Assembly: GCA_021904315.1 (NCBI GenBank)
Contig: CM038925.1
Location: 2,501-66,500 of the forward strand
Length of the DNA stretch: 64,000 bases
Direction: 5' to 3'
Source of the DNA: Sphagnum magellanicum
Lineage: Eukaryota > Streptophyta > Sphagnopsida > Sphagnales > Sphagnaceae
Positions 20,953 through 31,530 of this stretch are shown in pieces (position 1 is the first letter of the stretch; every line of letters starts with the position of its first letter). The notes beneath the pieces are model-generated. The model was not told the DNA's origin. It searched no databases and saw only the letters and a program-made list of their open reading frames with translations. The position numbers were made by a program, and so were the translations under genes.

Positions 20953-23694
20953 TTAGACGTGCCAGCTGGATGACTTCCACCCGCTGTACATGAGTCGGTG
21001 AGAAGTCAGGGAAGAAGAGTAAGCTCTGTTGCAGGTCCTGGTTGTCTTTGCCCAATTCCGGGCACTGTACAAGGATTACTAATTCATCATCAATATTGCA
21101 CAAGTATCTGCAAAAATATTTTATCTGGCTCAGACATAATTTCAATGAAGTTAAATGCTTGAATCAATAGGGGTTCTCTCTTTCCCGAAAATATCTGGTC
21201 TGAATATCTAGGAAAAGAGGTGATTACTAGGTAAGCAGATGCTTTATACAAAGGCACAAGGATACAGCGGAAGGATTAAAGCCAAAAATAGGAGAGGACG
21301 ATGGGGCTAGATATGGGCTTCTTGTTGTGAAATTTTTAGGTCAGGAAGCATTTTGTGCTCCATCTTCCAGACTCTTCTTCGTGTATCTGTCCTGGTTTCC
21401 TATAGAGGTTTCAATGTGTTCATTGAAACTTGAAAGGTTAGAAACCTGATGAGTGCACTAGGGTTTAGCGCAATAGCAGTGCATATTTTAAGATTTTGTT
21501 ACTAATATTAAAAGATGGGCTCGAATCCTGAGATAGGTATCCTCTCTTGTCAAACAAAGCTACCACGGCTTCTAATGCATTGCTGTCTGTCTGCAGTCCA
21601 AGAGGGATAATTTCCGATGCTTCAGACCTTGCTGCTTATGTCCAATAAGTCTCAAATACTCGTGAATTGCGTTTAGAAGGAAATATCTGGATCAATAGTA
21701 TATGATCCACATATTGGATATTATAGATATGTGTGGATGGTGAACGCTTAACAAATTGTCTTATGACCCCGGGGTGTAGTCTCTATGAGTGTAGGACTAG
21801 CATCACAGCGATGTGCTACTTATATTTTCTTGTCGTGCAAGTTTCATTACTTCACCTCAATGCATTTCCACACTAACTAGATTCGTTCCCACAACAATCT
21901 CGAGAGTGTCTATGGTTGACAAGTGTTGCTTCATGCTAGAAAGAACCCCAAAATTCGATTGCCAAATGTATAAGAAAATAAACCCAAGAATCGACAAAAA
22001 CTGGCCCAAACCATCCACGGAATCAAAGGTTTCTAGTAGTTGTGAAAGATTGAAATCAGACACCGTCGATTAAAAAATTAGGACCGAAAAACTGGATCCG
22101 CACCCCCACCCCCAAAGACACCTTACACTTAGAATATGCCTCAATTGGGACCGGCTAACACCGGTAAAGACCTAAGTACTATCTCCATTGAGAACTGACA
22201 ACAATAAATAAAGTAAACAGAGGCAGGAAGTGTGGACAGTTTTGTTCGGACAGGATGTTGCCACCTGTTGCATGGGATGCAACATTGGGGCCACCAGCTT
22301 CACTATTCGGCCAGCTTAACCTTTGGCGCTGCCGTTGCCCCATCCGACGCCACAGATGCTGCAGCCTCGAGCGCCCGCATTGGCTGGGCTAAAAGACCCA
22401 ACTGGGGAGGGGTTTCCTGACCACGTGTCTCGAAGAATCGTACTCGACAGGTTCTTAGGCTACCTATCAAGAAGATTCGAAGAGCCTTTGCTTGCTGCAC
22501 ACGTACACTGTCCGGCGCCTGCGGGTTTCAACTCGTTCAATTTGTTAGCCACAGTTGTGGGGAAAGAGAGTTTCAAAGGCACTTCACACTGTGAAAGGCT
22601 GTGTACATACAAGCTTAACGGTGGAGCGAATGGTTGTTTGCATAGATATAGGGCTTCGGGCGAAATTTTTACGAATTGCGGGTAGCCTGTAGTGCTGGAG
22701 AGCGACACAGCAGCAGTTGCAGTCAATGTTTGGCGTCCTCTTTGCTGGTCCTCTCTTTCCCACTCCTCTTATTCTGTTTTGAATTTGAATCATCACCTAG
22801 AATCTAGCCTGTACAACAGTGTACCAGCATGGTTATTGAAATTGTGATGTGTGGAAGACCTCGAACTCTGTGATGCATAGTTGTACAAGTGAAAGTCAGG
22901 GGTTTCTTGTCTTTTACAAGTTACGTTTGGTTAAAGTTTACACGATCAGCAAGAGTTGTAGGTATATTTAGATTGAACCTCCAGCATGATCAAACCCTCC
23001 TTCAAATTTGTATAGCTGCACTAGTTGTCTCAGACATATCAGCTCTTATATATTGATGTCCAGACTCCAGAGTCAATATATCCAGAAGTCTTTTGCTGGA
23101 TGTGGTACTTTGAACTTCGATTTCTATTTCAGGTTTCAATCACTCTTTAACGCAGGTAGTTGAGCAATAATAAAAGAATCATAGCTGTGGACATGATTAG
23201 GTTCATATTCCTGGTGTCAAAAGGACGTGCAGAAGCCAAGAATCTAGTGCAAAGCTCACAGCAAACACTTTTATGATTCCCTGTGAGAAATTTTCCCATA
23301 AGAAAATCTTGACTTCCCCCTATTGCAAACATGATATGGTTTGTTTGACAATGGTAAAATACAATGATTAAGTACCCTGTTTCACAATGGGAAAATTGGA
23401 CTGAAACATTGAAATATTGATAATTGGTCCCACAATTCCCTTGGAGAGCTTCCCCTGTGTTTGGTTAGTTCAACTTTAATTTGTCAGAGGGTTCCTTTTC
23501 ACTACAGGGAATGCCAAAATTCTTTTTTGTGAAGGTGTACTGTGTAATGTCAGGCTCAAAGCTACAGGCTTGGCAGCATTCAAAACTTTACTCCAGATTA
23601 ATTGGTCTTCTCACACTTTCTTGGTAAATGATCCATGAGAACTGATCTGGCTCCAGCTGCACGATTTTCTTCCATTTGTTGTTGAGTTCAAGCT
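20953..23694. other. Intergenic region between the two intact genes
   Basis: No gene can be supported. The frames at 21813-22073, 22323-22685 and 22460-22726 overlap on both strands, lack domains and have no splice context. The stretch should hold the 3' end of the upstream gene and the promoter of the TPR-CHAT gene. Base composition is close to that of the two genes, and the dispersed repeats seen elsewhere are absent. Confidence 0.4.
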
Positions 23695-26600
23695 ATGGCG
23701 GATGCCATATCTGCACCGGATCAAGCGTGTGTCGGCCTGCTGGAAGAGTATGAAAAACTTATGGCATGTGGCAAGCAGCTGGCTGCGGCACGGTGCCTGG
23801 AACGTGCAACATCAGAGCTACAGAAGCGCCCTTGTGTGGCGCTTGCCTTGGCCGAAGCCCGTTCGCTATTGGGGAAATACGCTGCAGCTGAAAGAGCACT
23901 TGAAAGTGCTGATAAAGTCAAAAGCTCCCTTGGCGAAAGACTTCGGATCGAGAGTGGCCTAGCGCTCCTGCTTGTCCATACTAGTCCGGACCAATCAGAG
24001 GGGATCAAACAAGCACAGCTGAGGACAGCGAAGGCGTTGCGCTGCGCTGAATTAGACCCGGATTTGTCACCCGTGGAAAAAGCGCACATTATGGTAGACC
24101 GCGCAAAGGCGATTCTTATAGCTGCTTCTCGCTGGCAAGTTGACGTGCAAGCAGATTTGGAATTCTGGGGAGCATGCGAAGTATTGGAGGATGCGTCATC
24201 AATCCTCAAATTACAGGGCGCGCCACGGGCAGCGATGACAGCGCGTTTTCTGCTGGTGGATTCCAAGCAAACAATAGATGAACAGTTGACATTGATGCGG
24301 ACCGTCGCCAAGGACGCAACTGACTTGGGCCAGATAGGGATTGCATTTGAAGCTAGAATTCGTGCAGCTCGCATCATGACCGGAGCTCGCAGCTTGGATC
24401 GCAGCTTCACTGCTGCAAAGATCGTAGAAGAATTGAAAGATGTACAAGGTAACGAAAACATATCAGCCCTATATTCTAGGTGTTCAGCTTGATGTCGTTG
24501 TGTGCCAGGAATTACACTAGGACTCCATGTATTCGTCTTCAAATGGTCGTGAAATTTACCTGTGTGGCCTGAAGCAGGGGCCTCGGACGAGCTCTGGCCA
24601 ATTGATGTGTGGCCTGACGAGCTCTGGCCAATTGAAGCTTCTGTGGAGCAGCGGCTAGTCGGAACTGATAGTAGTGACCTCGACCAGTATAATTTGGCCG
24701 TCGAGAAACTTGCAGAAGGTGGTGCAGTACGGCAAGCTTGGGACCTAGCACGGCGGCTGGCTGATCTCGCTATCGACAGGAAAGAACACAAGACTGCCAC
24801 TTCCTACTTTCAGTGCGCTCATTCCCTTGCGAAGGATGTGGGCTGCCAGCACCTTCTGGCTGAAATGGAGCTTGTCCACATCAGGCGTCTCCTTAGCATG
24901 CAAAATCTGGCGGAGGCCATCGGGGCTTGTGATGACCTGTTACGGCCAGGGGTGGTTCGGATCTCCACGGAGCAGCGCTTTCGGATACTGACGGACGCAG
25001 CAAACGCACTGGGAGCAACAGGAGATTTTGTGGCACGCCTGGAGCGGAAGACAATGGCTAGAGCAGCTTTGGAAGCTGCAAACAATGGTGGAAATTTAAT
25101 CTTCCTTCGGCATACAATTGCTGTCGATTGTGAGCAGTCGAACTTAGAACTTTTGCAAGTAGGGGAACTGCTCGAATCAGCAGCAGACAATATCGAGCAG
25201 TTCCTTGCGTCGAGTCTGCAGGATCAAAAAACAGTACTGGACTTGGAGGAAGAGGACTTGGAGAGAGTGTTGCAGGGTTCAAAAACAGAACCGTACTTGG
25301 AGAGAGCAGAAGAGAGTCTCCAAAAGGCGAAGAATATGAATATTATGAAGGAGGAAGAGAGTTCTGCCCATGCAGGTTGGTGGTATAGTCTGACGGGCTC
25401 GGTAATAGTATGCAGGTTGATGAAGGACTTTTTTGACCAAGCTCTGAAGGACTTTCTTGACCAAGCTCAGAGGAACTATAATGAAGCTACCGGGTATGCA
25501 CATATTCAACGCAGTGAGATCTCCTTAATTGAATGATTATCTGTTCAGCTGCGTAAGTCACCACATTGCTTGTACTTCGAAGCTGTTGTGCACTCTTGCT
25601 TACCAGAACTTTAATTATAACATGTAGGCCAAATGCTTGCTGACCTGAAGTTTATATCATTTAGGCTGATCAACGCGGACTTTCTTGACCATGATCAGAA
25701 GAGCTTACACTCTGAAGCAATCAGGTGCGCACAAATTGCTTAATTCGCCAAATTGCCTACTTCGAAACTGTTGCACTCCTGCTTACCGGAAGTTGATTAT
25801 GTAGGGTAAGGAAGGACCACCTTGACGATGCTCAGAAGAACTACAATGAAGCCATCAGGTGTGCACATGTATAATTCAGAGCAGTGAGATCTCCTTTGGT
25901 CGAACGGTTTTTCTGACATGCGTGATTTTGCCAGATTGGTTATTTCGAGATTGTTGCGCTTTTGCTTACAAGATTTTGATTACTAATTTATAGGATTCTT
26001 GTACATGTATGTCCAGCTGCTTTGCAAAAGCGGGTTACAACCGTGCACACTATATTGCAAGGAACTTAATCAATGCGGCCACCATCATACTGGACTATTC
26101 TAATTTGGTCCCATCGGCGGTGGATGGCCTAGTGACCTTGCGACAGTTGGTGATGAGCTTACAGCGAGCTGTGGAAGACTGCAAAACCTCTGGGACCACA
26201 CTCGATCACGCATGGAGCTTGGTACTACTGGGTAGCGTACAACTTGAATTAGGCACTGCAACGGCAACAGAAAGCCCAGACTCACAAATGATCATTTCGG
26301 ATGGCCTTAAAGCCTTTTGTGACGCTGAGGATGTCTTGGACAAAGTGCAGCAGAGCGTTTCCCATGGCTCGCCGCTGGATCGGAGAAACATAAAAGCCAA
26401 TCTCACCATCTGTCGAGCTCGGGCTTGCCGGACCGCCCTGCCGGTACTGTTGGCCAACAAGCAGTGGATTGAGGCTTGGCAGCTCTGCCAGCTGGCTAAA
26501 AGTCGCACTCTGGCGGATGTCATTGGCAGCACCAGCCTCGTGGAGGATCTCAAGAAGTCGTTATCATCCGATTCAATGTCGCTGGTGCAACGTGAGCTTA

Positions 26601-26938
26601 CACTCGCTAATTCCGTTGGAGAGAGCAATGCCACAAACTGGGACGTGGATAGCTACCAGCTGACAGAAGCACAAGCTCAGCTGAAAGCAGCACGCAGAAG
26701 TGACACGAATCTCCAAGCATATCTAGACTTTGTAACGGGTGAGCTCAACTTCATTAATCACTTGTCCAGTTGTTGACATGTAACCTATCATTCCGGGGAT
26801 ACTCATTAAATTTTTTAGAAAATAGGTGAATAAAAATTATAGGATGCCATATATTGGTTGTTGCGTGAGAACTATTAATTTAAAATTTTTAACTATGAAA
26901 TTATTTATTCAAAACATTAATTTATAATTAATATAGCA

Positions 26939-26972
<34 letters not shown>

Positions 26973-28789
26973 CACTTGTGAGATCTAAAAAATAGTTGAA
27001 CAATTACCTAACACCCAAATTTAAATATTTTGTTTCACACATATAATCTCTATAATTTCAACGCTTAGTGTCACCCCAGGCCTATCATGAACATTCTAAG
27101 TTAAATTGAGAAAGGTTAGACCATTACAATTACAACGATCATGCAGGAGCGCCACTGAAACTGTCGGAGACAATCGAGCTCGCTCGTGAGCTAGGCGAGG
27201 AGGCCGTAGCCTTTGTGGACTGGTTCTACTGCGGCGATAGCCTGTGGATTAGCGTGGTGCGACTATGCGGGTCATCACAAGATTGTCACCCTGAATTTAG
27301 GTGCTTAAACAACAATGATTTGGATATTTTAGTTGGACTGTTTGCCAATGGCGGCCTTTGTAATTGGAACGAGCAGTCCGAGCAAGAGGAATTGACGAAC
27401 CTTCTAGTGCACCCTGATCTAGCAGAGTTGACAAAGCCTGGAGATCTGCTGGTGCTATCTCCGACCTCTGAACTCTACCGGGTGCCGTTCCAGGTATCAT
27501 ATTTGATTATCTAGCCATATTGTGAATGGTTGTAAAAACACTGTCTCGATGAGTCAGCTTCACATTAACCATTCACTTCACTGGTTCTCATGGCTCACAT
27601 TGCAGGCATTGAAAGTTGGCGAGGAATTGCTACTAAAACGAAACCCGTGTGTTTACACTCCATGCCTCCGCATTCTGCGGCAGTGTACTCTACGGCGGAA
27701 GGGTTCAACACCAGGCCAAGACTTCGCCGGCTTAGTGGAAGAAGTTTCTGCAAATTCCAAGACACTGGCTGAAAGTGCAGCAGAAGCAATAGGCATAAAC
27801 GGAGCCTTTCTGGTTGGATTGGAAACCGTGCCAAAAGTGGTAAATGAGATTGCCACGACTTTGGGCCTGGACGCTCCCCAGGTGCTTTTCTTTCAGTTGC
27901 ATACTAGTCCGTTATAATGCACTTTAGTCTTCTGAAAATCTTGAGCTCCCCCTGGATCATTTTAGAAGTGTGCCGATCTGGGCCATATTTCAAAATCGGG
28001 TTACACAAAAGGATTGTCACAATTTAAAAAATTCAAGACATATGTGATTTTTAAGTATCATTAAGAACTCAAAAAAAATTTATTTCCATTAAATCACATG
28101 TTTTTTTGAAGAATACATTTGGATAAAAACAAATGGTATAAGACAATCAAATGTTTGAGTATGGAATGATGTCCATTTAAATTTTACGAATGCCATAGTC
28201 CTCCAAAAAAATCATTTTTAAAAACATGAAAGGACTAATAAAAAGTGGACATTATTGTATGCAGGGCACCAAAGAAAATTTCATGAAGGCAATACGTAGC
28301 AACCAAGTAGTGCTGTACTTAGGTCACATCTCGTTTGAACGAAAAAATCCGCTGGCCTCCTCAATTATACTGGGTAATGACCGTTTCAGCGCCAGTGATG
28401 TTTTTAGCCTACCAGATGCTATGGAGACACGCACACTGCTGCTCGCTGGCTGCGAGGGTGGTCGTTTGCGAGTGGATCTTGGGGATGAACCCAGCGGCTT
28501 GGTGTCAGCGTTTCTATTTGCTGGCGCCAACAGTGTGTTGGTCACTCTTGGGACGATCGACCGAAACGCAGCTGCTTTCCTGCTCAACAAGATCACGACA
28601 ATGTTGAGTAAGAAGGAGAACAATCGTCGCGCTGGAGCTTTTGCAAGAGCGCTGCAGGCTTCTATGCTAGCCCTTCGGGAATCTGCGCCGGTCAAATATT
28701 GGGACCAGGGAGGGGAGGAAGAGGAGGACAAGGACAAGTGGAAAAAACCGTACTACTGGGCGCCCTTTGTTATCTACGGTTTGCCGTGA
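23695..28789 (+). CDS. TPR-CHAT protein (caspase-like peptidase), 8 exons
   Basis: CHAT domains are caspase-like (clan CD) peptidases often fused to TPR sensor arrays. My exon model is 23695-24448, 24578-25493, 25665-25724, 25805-25858, 26017-26738, 27147-27493, 27606-27881 and 28265-28789. All junctions are GT-AG, and the sum is 3,654 nt, giving 1,217 residues with no frame break. Residues 1 to ~800 are helical and Ala/Leu/Gln-rich, consistent with TPR-like repeats. The CHAT domain covers ~800-1217: the SPTSELYRVPFQALKVGEEL segment, then GTKENF. The putative catalytic His is H1064 (LYLGHIS) and the Cys is C1106 (LLAGCEGG). The end YYWAPFVIYG is typical. The start is the first ATG, with good codon use after it. 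The acceptor of exon 5 (GTCCAG at 26011-26016) was chosen to keep frame. Intron 5 holds an AT microsatellite. Substrate unknown. Confidence 0.85.
24587..24645 (+). repeat. 30-bp in-frame tandem duplication in exon 2
   Basis: The sequence GACGAGCTCTGGCCAATTGA occurs at 24587-24606 and 24617-24636, a 30-bp period. It encodes two copies of a ten-residue unit, DELWPIDVWP and DELWPIEASV. The unit sits just after the exon 2 acceptor, between helical segments, and keeps frame. Confidence 0.75.
25415..25880 (+). repeat. Tandemly duplicated small TPR-like exons
   Basis: The end of exon 2 and exons 3 and 4 share a unit: FLDQAQRNYNEAT, FLDHDQKSLHSEAI and HLDDAQKNYNEAI. Each ends in a phase-2 donor followed by similar intron sequence (GTATGCACATATTCA, GTGCGCACAAATTGC, GTGTGCACATGTATA). 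The introns also share downstream words such as TTGTTGCxCTxxTGCTTAC. The first copy also has an internal FFDQALKDFLDQA doubling. This is exon-plus-intron tandem duplication adding helical repeats. Confidence 0.75.
26939..26971. repeat. (AT)n microsatellite in intron 5 of the TPR-CHAT gene
   Basis: About 16 AT dinucleotides lie in the AT-rich 408-bp intron between exons 5 and 6. This kind of repeat is length-variable and has no evident role. Confidence 0.9.
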
Positions 28790-30399
28790 GCTCGCCATGA
28801 GTCAGAGGGTTTTTTTTTTCAATTTTTTCTGATTTCGAAACTTTGGCTAAATTTTCCAAATTTTGGACAATTTCTTTCTGATTTACACTAAGAAAAGCGT
28901 AAATCTTCGATTTTCCTCAATTTTCACAAATTCGCCAAGTAAAATTGTGGACTCAGGACATATTCTTGCCACACAACTCACACAACATATCGATGTCTAA
29001 GGCAGGTGTTTGATTTTTGCTAATATCCATAGGTTCCTGTTTTTAATAAAATAGTTCAGAATCAGAAAACCGCCTGGTTTCACTGAAAAAAAAAAGTCAC
29101 CAAGTTAGTTGATACTTATCAGTGTTGGGTGGGTATTTGATTTTGCTAATAACTGCCTGTTCCAGTTGAGGACCATCCAACCACCTGGTTCAGTTACTTA
29201 AAACCCATTGAAGACTCACCAAGATTCAATGCACAAGCTCACCATCGGTAAGTACTAGGTAGTAGTGTTTGGGGGATATTGCAGTCTTTGATATGTATCA
29301 GATCTGGATATTGAAGAAGATACATATATCCAGACCAGGTTTTTAAGAAAACAAATTTGATTTTGTGTATCCAGATTGGATATCATATTTTAGAATTTTT
29401 TAATCTTTCTCAGATATCAAGGTCCCGGATGTCACTTTTTTGGAATATTTGAAATCACATTTCAAATAAGATGTGACTCAAAAAACATGAAAAATTCACA
29501 ATAATTTAAAACAATAATTCTTCTCACAAGTCCACAAGTTTAGACTATTGTTTGATGAATTTTCACGCCACAGCAACAAGAGAAGTTGCCTTGTGAATTC
29601 AACAAAGTGTCTTGTTTGAAAAAATTGGCGCAAAGTCGCCATCTCTCTAACAACAGGTGCTCAAGTCACCATATTTAGATAATAAGTGACAATAAGTTTG
29701 TAGGCAAGGTTTCGTTATCAAAATTGTGAAATGGGTGGGTTGGTGAACTTCCACAAGAGGAGGTAGAAGAGAGAAGTAGACTTGAGTTTTGGTCGACTTG
29801 GGTTTGTTTTCCTTTGGTCCCTCTATGCTTTCTATACAGTGTCTTTATTTGCAATGGATTTTTCCATTTGTTTCAATAAATAATAATAATTTAAAATCAG
29901 TTTCCTTTATAAAGTGACAACTTGTTGGAGCCTGTCCAAAGTTCAAATATATGGCAACTTCAATTTTTTTTCCTCATGATGAAGTTAGTTTTTCCAAAAA
30001 AAAAACCCTTTCCAAGCAAACGTTAAACAATACCAATGACTTAAATGCGACCCTAGGTTTGACACAGCAAAAAAAATAATTTCAAGTTTATTTTTACCAT
30101 ACCCAAACTCTAATTAATACAATAAATATTTTTCTTGCTCAATTCAAGCAAAAAAGATTGTGGTACATTGGGTAGAATCACCTCTCATGCTCAAAGCTTT
30201 AGGGTTCTATTCTTTTCACTGACATTCATTTTTTCCGACATATATTGAATGAAAAACAAAAAAACAAAGGCATTTCAAGGCTTCCATAGGCAAAGGGCAA
30301 TTTCAGAGAGGACTTGGTGGTTTCCCTAGAGAACTTCCAAGTTTTGCTAAGGAACACAAAGTTTCCCAGGAAAACTAGACAGTTTCCTTGATGAGCTAG
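28790..30399. other. AT-rich intergenic region with dispersed repeat fragments
   Basis: No gene is visible. Segment 28990-29230 carries the GGTTCC/GGGTATTTGATTTTGCTAAT words also seen at 8.4-8.8 kb. Segment 29635-29800 (AAGTCGCCAT, CAAGTCACCATATTTAGATA, ACTTCCACAAGAGGA) is a diverged copy of one arm of the fold-back at 41.1-41.8 kb. A TATCCAGA/TCTGGATA palindromic patch lies at 29290-29390. The 3' end of the TPR-CHAT transcript should lie in the first few hundred bases. Confidence 0.45.
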
Positions 30400-31530
30400 A
30401 TGGTTCCCCAGGGAGGTCACTATGTGTTAAATTTTCACACTACCTGGGTTAAATAAGGTATTGTTTGGGAAATATTCTGTGAAAGGCCTTTAATTTTCCC
30501 CACTCTATTTTTATTTTAAAATCTAATTCTCACTTATTTAATCCACCCTAAACTTAATTTAAATTTGATATTCTCATCAAATTTTGGTATCTTATATTAG
30601 TTACAATTTTTAGTTTTAGTTGAATTGAATTTCACGAAAGGTGTACTATGGCACTTCAACCCAACACTGAAATCTAATAAATATCATGAAGTACACAAAA
30701 AGTCCACGCTAATGACAAGATACATCTACTGTGACTTTGAAGATGTGGAGCTTGCAACATCTTTAGATTGGAATAAAATGAACCTTTTACATGCTGAAGT
30801 TATGACATAATGTCACATATATGTACCACAAAGGAACCAAACAATAACTGATGGCTTTTGAATTTCATTTGTTACTTGTAACTACTAACAACTATCATGG
30901 TACCTTGACTAGTTTGACATGAAATATATTATTTTCAAAAATGTAAAAAGTTTCAAGTTTTTCATTTTATAAATTAAAAAATTATGTGAAGGAAAATAGA
31001 GAATTCATAGGAGTATTACATTTGTCAAAATGAATATTTTAAAATGAATTAATTACCATAGTACCTTGGCAGTTTTGGCACATGTCTGTCAAAACTTAAT
31101 TAATTTTATATATTTCATTTCGAAAAGTAAAATATTCCTATGAATTCTCTATTTTCCTTCCCAAAAGGATGGCCTTTGAAATAAAATATTTTCTGAAAAT
31201 TTCGTCAGTTTTGAAAATAATATAACTAATGCTGAAGCTACCAAGGTATCACGATATTTGACAAGCATGTGTCGAATTGGCCAAGGTACTAGGATATACT
31301 TCAAATTTTAAATAAGTATGTTAGATTATATTTACAGAATTTTTAATACTAAAGATTTATATAAACCCTATATTAATTATATGTTGAATTTTAGAATAAA
31401 CATAACCCTATTTTAGGCCTAATTAAATTATAATTTTTACTCAATAACTAATATATGGGACCTTACATTTTACTCACATATTTTTTTAATTAAAAAAAAG
31501 AGTAACCCACACTTGGGTGGTTCCCTCTAG
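30400..31530 (+). repeat. Dispersed repeat copy 1 with relic peptide
   Basis: About 30420-30890 and 31297-31500 match, in reverse complement, 51285-52070. Both copies encode a related fragment beginning MNFTKG (here 30625-30810, + strand), with H-F-x-x-TLKSN and HE following. Both end in stops at different points. The family is unknown, and the fragment may be a relic of a transposable element gene. The copy is split by a MITE-like insertion at 30893-31296. Confidence 0.6.
30893..31296. mobile_element. ~404-bp MITE-like insertion
   Basis: The copy at 51.3-52.1 kb lacks this segment, giving an empty site near 51485-51500 (complement AACTACTAACAACTAATACT). The ends are imperfect inverted repeats: TATCATGGTACCTTGACTAG at the left and, in complement, TATCCTAGTACCTTGGCCAA at the right. 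An internal perfect inverted pair, GGAAAATAGAGAATTCATAGGA, lies near 30987 and 31140. A TA target duplication is possible but the exact edge is ambiguous. It has no coding capacity. Confidence 0.75.

Noticed and set aside
23721-24800. A 359-codon minus-strand open frame
   Set aside because: It is the antisense of exons 1 and 2 of the TPR-CHAT gene. Its translation is Ser/Arg/Ala-rich with no domain, and the plus-strand model has consistent splicing and a catalytic domain.
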